DNA from: 2-01-FULL-40-42 sp964349415
Lineage (GTDB): Bacteria; Patescibacteriota; Microgenomatia; UBA1406; GWC2-37-13
Direction of reading: 5' to 3'
Assembly: GCA_964349415.1 (NCBI GenBank)
Contig: CAYGGJ010000038.1
Span: 1-7,429 of the forward strand
DNA length: 7,429 nt
Part shown: piece after piece, positions 5,290 through 7,429 of the stretch
Layout of the letters: each line of letters begins with the position of its first letter
How positions within the stretch are numbered: position 1 is the first letter of the stretch
Notes under the pieces: generated by a model
What the model was told of the DNA's origin: nothing
Database searches by the model: none
The model's input: the letters and a program-made list of their open reading frames with translations, nothing else
Translations under genes and position numbers: made by a program

Positions 5290-5651
5290 TTGAGAAGCTT
5301 TCTTACTTTTTCTACCACTTCCTGAAGTGAAGTGTTTGCTTTTACAATATAATCTACGGCTCCTATTTCTTTTGCCGTCTTGGCCTCACCATCAAGATTG
5401 GTGAGAATTATAACAGGGATATTTTTGAGATTCTCTGTCCTTTTGATATTCTCAAGTACCTCAAAACCATTCATGCCGCCGGGCAGCATTATGTCGAGGA
5501 GGATTAAATCAGGCTTGTCGCCTTTGAGCATTTCAAGCGCCTGCTTTCCAACATAAGCGTGTGATACGTTAAATCCTTCTTCGGTAAGCTTACCTTTGTA
5601 AAGCTCTTGAAACTCCGCATCATCCTCCACGATCATTATCTTCTTCTTCAT
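5286..5651 (-). CDS. single-domain (CheY-like) response regulator
   Basis: A receiver domain with no output domain, 121 aa. The acidic pocket is E9/D10/D11 (MIVEDDAEF), the phosphoacceptor is D53 (LILLDIMLPGG), the conserved Thr is T84 (VIILTNLDG) and the Lys is K104 (DYIVKA) with Y101 at the switch position. It therefore has all residues needed for phosphorylation, presumably by the histidine kinase encoded just upstream on the same strand. With no DNA-binding domain, it must act by protein contact or as a phosphorelay intermediate; the target is not evident. The ATG at 5651 gives a standard receiver N-terminus (MKKKIMIVEDD). The gap to the kinase stop is 54 bp and holds a separate promoter. 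It converges on gpmI with a 4-bp overlap and no room for an independent terminator. Confidence 0.95.
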   Translation of the reverse strand: MKKKIMIVEDDAEFQELYKGKLTEEGFNVSHAYVGKQALEMLKGDKPDLILLDIMLPGGMNGFEVLENIKRTENLKNIPVIILTNLDGEAKTAKEIGAVDYIVKANTSLQEVVEKVRKLLN

Positions 5652-5660
5652 AATATCTTA

Positions 5661-5689
5661 AGTATAGTCAAGCAACATTTGTTTGTCCA
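5661..5689 (-). promoter_or_regulatory. promoter of the response regulator gene
   Basis: On the minus strand TGGACA (5689-5684) and TATACT (5666-5661) are exactly 17 bp apart, each one mismatch from consensus or close to it. This is the best -35/-10 pair in the window. The -10 ends 9 nt before the ATG at 5651, leaving a leader of at most a few bases. It lies between the kinase and regulator genes, so the regulator can be expressed without the kinase. Confidence 0.65.
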
Positions 5690-5705
5690 GACCTTCAGAA
5701 CTGTC

Positions 5706-7429
5706 TTATTTTTTTGCAACCTTCGGAAACTCCAGATGAAAAGTGGTCCCAATATTCTCCCTACTCTCAAACCATATTTTTCCTTTCATCCGCTCAATAA
5801 ATGATTTCACTAAGTAAAGTCCCAGACCTGTACCCTGTGGTTCTTTTGAAAGTGCTGCTTCCGTACGGTAAAAACGCGAGAAGATCTTGCCTTGATCCTT
5901 TGGAGAGATTCCTACACCCGTGTCTTCTATATCAACCGTCAGGTTATCTTTCTTTTTTCCAATCCTGATTCCGACTGAACCACCCGGTCTGTTATATTTT
6001 ATTGCGTTACCGAGCAGGTTTACAATGATCTCTTTGAATTGATGAGGTTCGCATGATATAGACATAATTTCTCCAACTTTAATTATCGGCTTCAATACGA
6101 CATCTTTTTTTTGGGCTAAAGAAGAGTATTCTTTATAAACCTCTTCAAGAATAAGGAGGGGGTTTATTTTTTGGATCTTTCCGGCAGGAGTATCCCGATC
6201 TGTCGCTTGAATGTTTAAAAGGTCCTTTACGAGTTGTATCATCCGGAGGTTGCTTGCATACATACTCTCTAATTTCTTTTTTGTCTGAAGGTCCTGGTTT
6301 TTTCCAAGCAGAAGCTCTATATTCCAACGTATGGTGGCCAATGGGGTACGGAGTTGATGGGCTGCTAATGCCAGGAATTCTGATTTTTCTCTTTCTGCTT
6401 CTTTTTCTTTCGTAACGTCTCTGAATATTTCTATGGATCCAATTATTTTTTTCTTGTGAAGAATCGGGGTAACGGTAATATTAACGAGAATTTTCTCTTT
6501 GTCCTTCTTCAGATATGTAAAGGTTCCCATAAATTTCTTTCCTTTGGAAAGTACGATCGCCATCGGTCTATTTTCTGTGGGAACTATTTCTCCTTTTTCG
6601 TTTTCCATGGGGACGTTTTGAATCAAAGGTTTTCCTATAAGCTCATGGGGCAGTAGGCCGAGAAATATTTCCGCAGCACGATTCATAAGCATTATTTCTC
6701 CCTTATCGTCAGTGACAATAAGACCGTCACCTATGCTTTCAAGTATCAAGTCGTCTTTCACTTTTTCCTCCTCCAGCTTTTCCTGTCTAATACGGATTTC
6801 ATTCTGCGCCTTTTCACGCTCTAAAATAGCAGCAGACAAAATAAGGGCGCTGATAGTAGTTACACCCATAAAGACCTGTAGGAGAAGAAGAGCGTCGTTT
6901 TGGATTGCACCGGAAAACGGACCCATTCCGTTCAAAGTAGTAAAGGTTGCAATGGCAGCCAGGAGAAATGTCGCAACTATCGTTGCTTTTTGTCCAAGTC
7001 TGAAGCCGATCCACATAAGGAGTGGAAAGAGGAGGTAGGGTTGACCTGTAAGAGAGGTCCTATCTTGAGAGAAAAATATTGAAAAAGAGACTGTGAAAAG
7101 CAGAAGAAAAAGACCAACCCCTTCGAAAACCTTTTGCGGTTTCCAACGGAACCTTGACTTGTTGCTCACTATAATGATAAACGGTGCCACGATTAAAGCT
7201 CCCCCCAGGTCACCTATCCACCACGTGATCCAAATTGAACCAAACTCCGACCATTGGGCAAGACCGTTTAAAACAAGACTTGTTACACCAATCGTTGCAC
7301 TTACCATGGTCCCCAAGGCACCGGCAAAAACCGCATATTTGAAAATATTTGTCGGACTCTCAAAAGCATTTCTTCCATTTGCAAATCTGTTTACCAGATA
7401 CGCACCCATAAAACCTTCCAAAGTATTTC
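5706..7429 (-). CDS. MASE1-PAS sensor histidine kinase (5'-partial)
   Basis: Membrane-bound sensor kinase; 573 codons plus stop are visible and the frame is open to the window edge, so the true start lies beyond 7429. Counting from the TTG at 7421: residues 1-200 are the C-terminal part of a MASE1 domain with several membrane helices and the typical FGSIWITWWIGDLGGALIVAP motif (60-80); a short coiled coil (200-225); PAS (226-335, ESIGDGLIVTDDKGEI); HisKA with H355 in AAHQLRTPL; HATPase with N box VNLLGNAIKYN (N472), G1 EDTGVGI (499-505), G2 GTGLGLYLVKS (530-540). The catalytic core is intact. In-frame TTG and ATG codons near the edge are not credible starts because they would cut MASE1 in half. 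The ligand is unknown. The likely partner is the receiver-only protein downstream. Confidence 0.95.
   Translation of the reverse strand, partial: NTLEGFMGAYLVNRFANGRNAFESPTNIFKYAVFAGALGTMVSATIGVTSLVLNGLAQWSEFGSIWITWWIGDLGGALIVAPFIIIVSNKSRFRWKPQKVFEGVGLFLLLFTVSFSIFFSQDRTSLTGQPYLLFPLLMWIGFRLGQKATIVATFLLAAIATFTTLNGMGPFSGAIQNDALLLLQVFMGVTTISALILSAAILEREKAQNEIRIRQEKLEEEKVKDDLILESIGDGLIVTDDKGEIMLMNRAAEIFLGLLPHELIGKPLIQNVPMENEKGEIVPTENRPMAIVLSKGKKFMGTFTYLKKDKEKILVNITVTPILHKKKIIGSIEIFRDVTKEKEAEREKSEFLALAAHQLRTPLATIRWNIELLLGKNQDLQTKKKLESMYASNLRMIQLVKDLLNIQATDRDTPAGKIQKINPLLILEEVYKEYSSLAQKKDVVLKPIIKVGEIMSISCEPHQFKEIIVNLLGNAIKYNRPGGSVGIRIGKKKDNLTVDIEDTGVGISPKDQGKIFSRFYRTEAALSKEPQGTGLGLYLVKSFIERMKGKIWFESRENIGTTFHLEFPKVAKK

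Noticed and set aside
6712..7038. 108-aa plus-strand ORF antisense to the histidine kinase
   Set aside because: It lies opposite the PAS and MASE1 coding region, lacks a promoter or ribosome binding site, and its composition reflects the opposite strand.

Overview
The window looks like a piece of a small-genome bacterium of the Patescibacteria/CPR (Parcubacteria-like) group. This rests on an isolated S23/four-helix-bundle gene between housekeeping genes, a MASE1-type sensor kinase with the H-box AAHQLRTPL, short single-gene transcription units, and start codons that mostly lack a usable Shine-Dalgarno sequence and instead sit a few bases after a -10 box. The assignment is an inference; no rRNA or other phylogenetic marker is present.

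Layout. 1-1121 (-): N-terminal 373 residues of a DEAD-box RNA helicase with an RG-rich N-terminal tail; its 3' end lies beyond base 1. 1122-1277: helicase leader region with a candidate extended -10, a dyad and an anti-Shine-Dalgarno-like stretch. 1278-1445 (-): a probable 55-aa Arg-rich protein. 1518-1913 (+) and 1931-2626 (-): two convergent unrecognised proteins. 2679-3167 (+): ruvC, the Holliday-junction resolvase. 3165-3627: a compact unit holding an S23-family four-helix-bundle gene (-) between imperfect 32-bp inverted arms built of a degenerate heptamer. 3640-5289 (+): cofactor-independent phosphoglycerate mutase (gpmI). 5286-5651 (-): a single-domain CheY-like response regulator, convergent with gpmI and overlapping it by 4 bp. 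5706-7429 (-): a MASE1-PAS-HisKA-HATPase sensor histidine kinase whose N-terminus lies beyond the window.

How they work together. The kinase and the receiver-only regulator are adjacent on the same strand and probably form a two-component pair, although the regulator has its own good promoter (TGGACA, 17 bp, TATACT). The other genes are functionally unrelated housekeeping or unknown genes, each with its own promoter. The two main points of interest are the S23 unit, whose complementary ends make it look like a stand-alone inserted element, and the recurrent geometry of a TATAAT/TATACT box ending 5-9 nt before the ATG, which suggests that leaderless transcription is common here.
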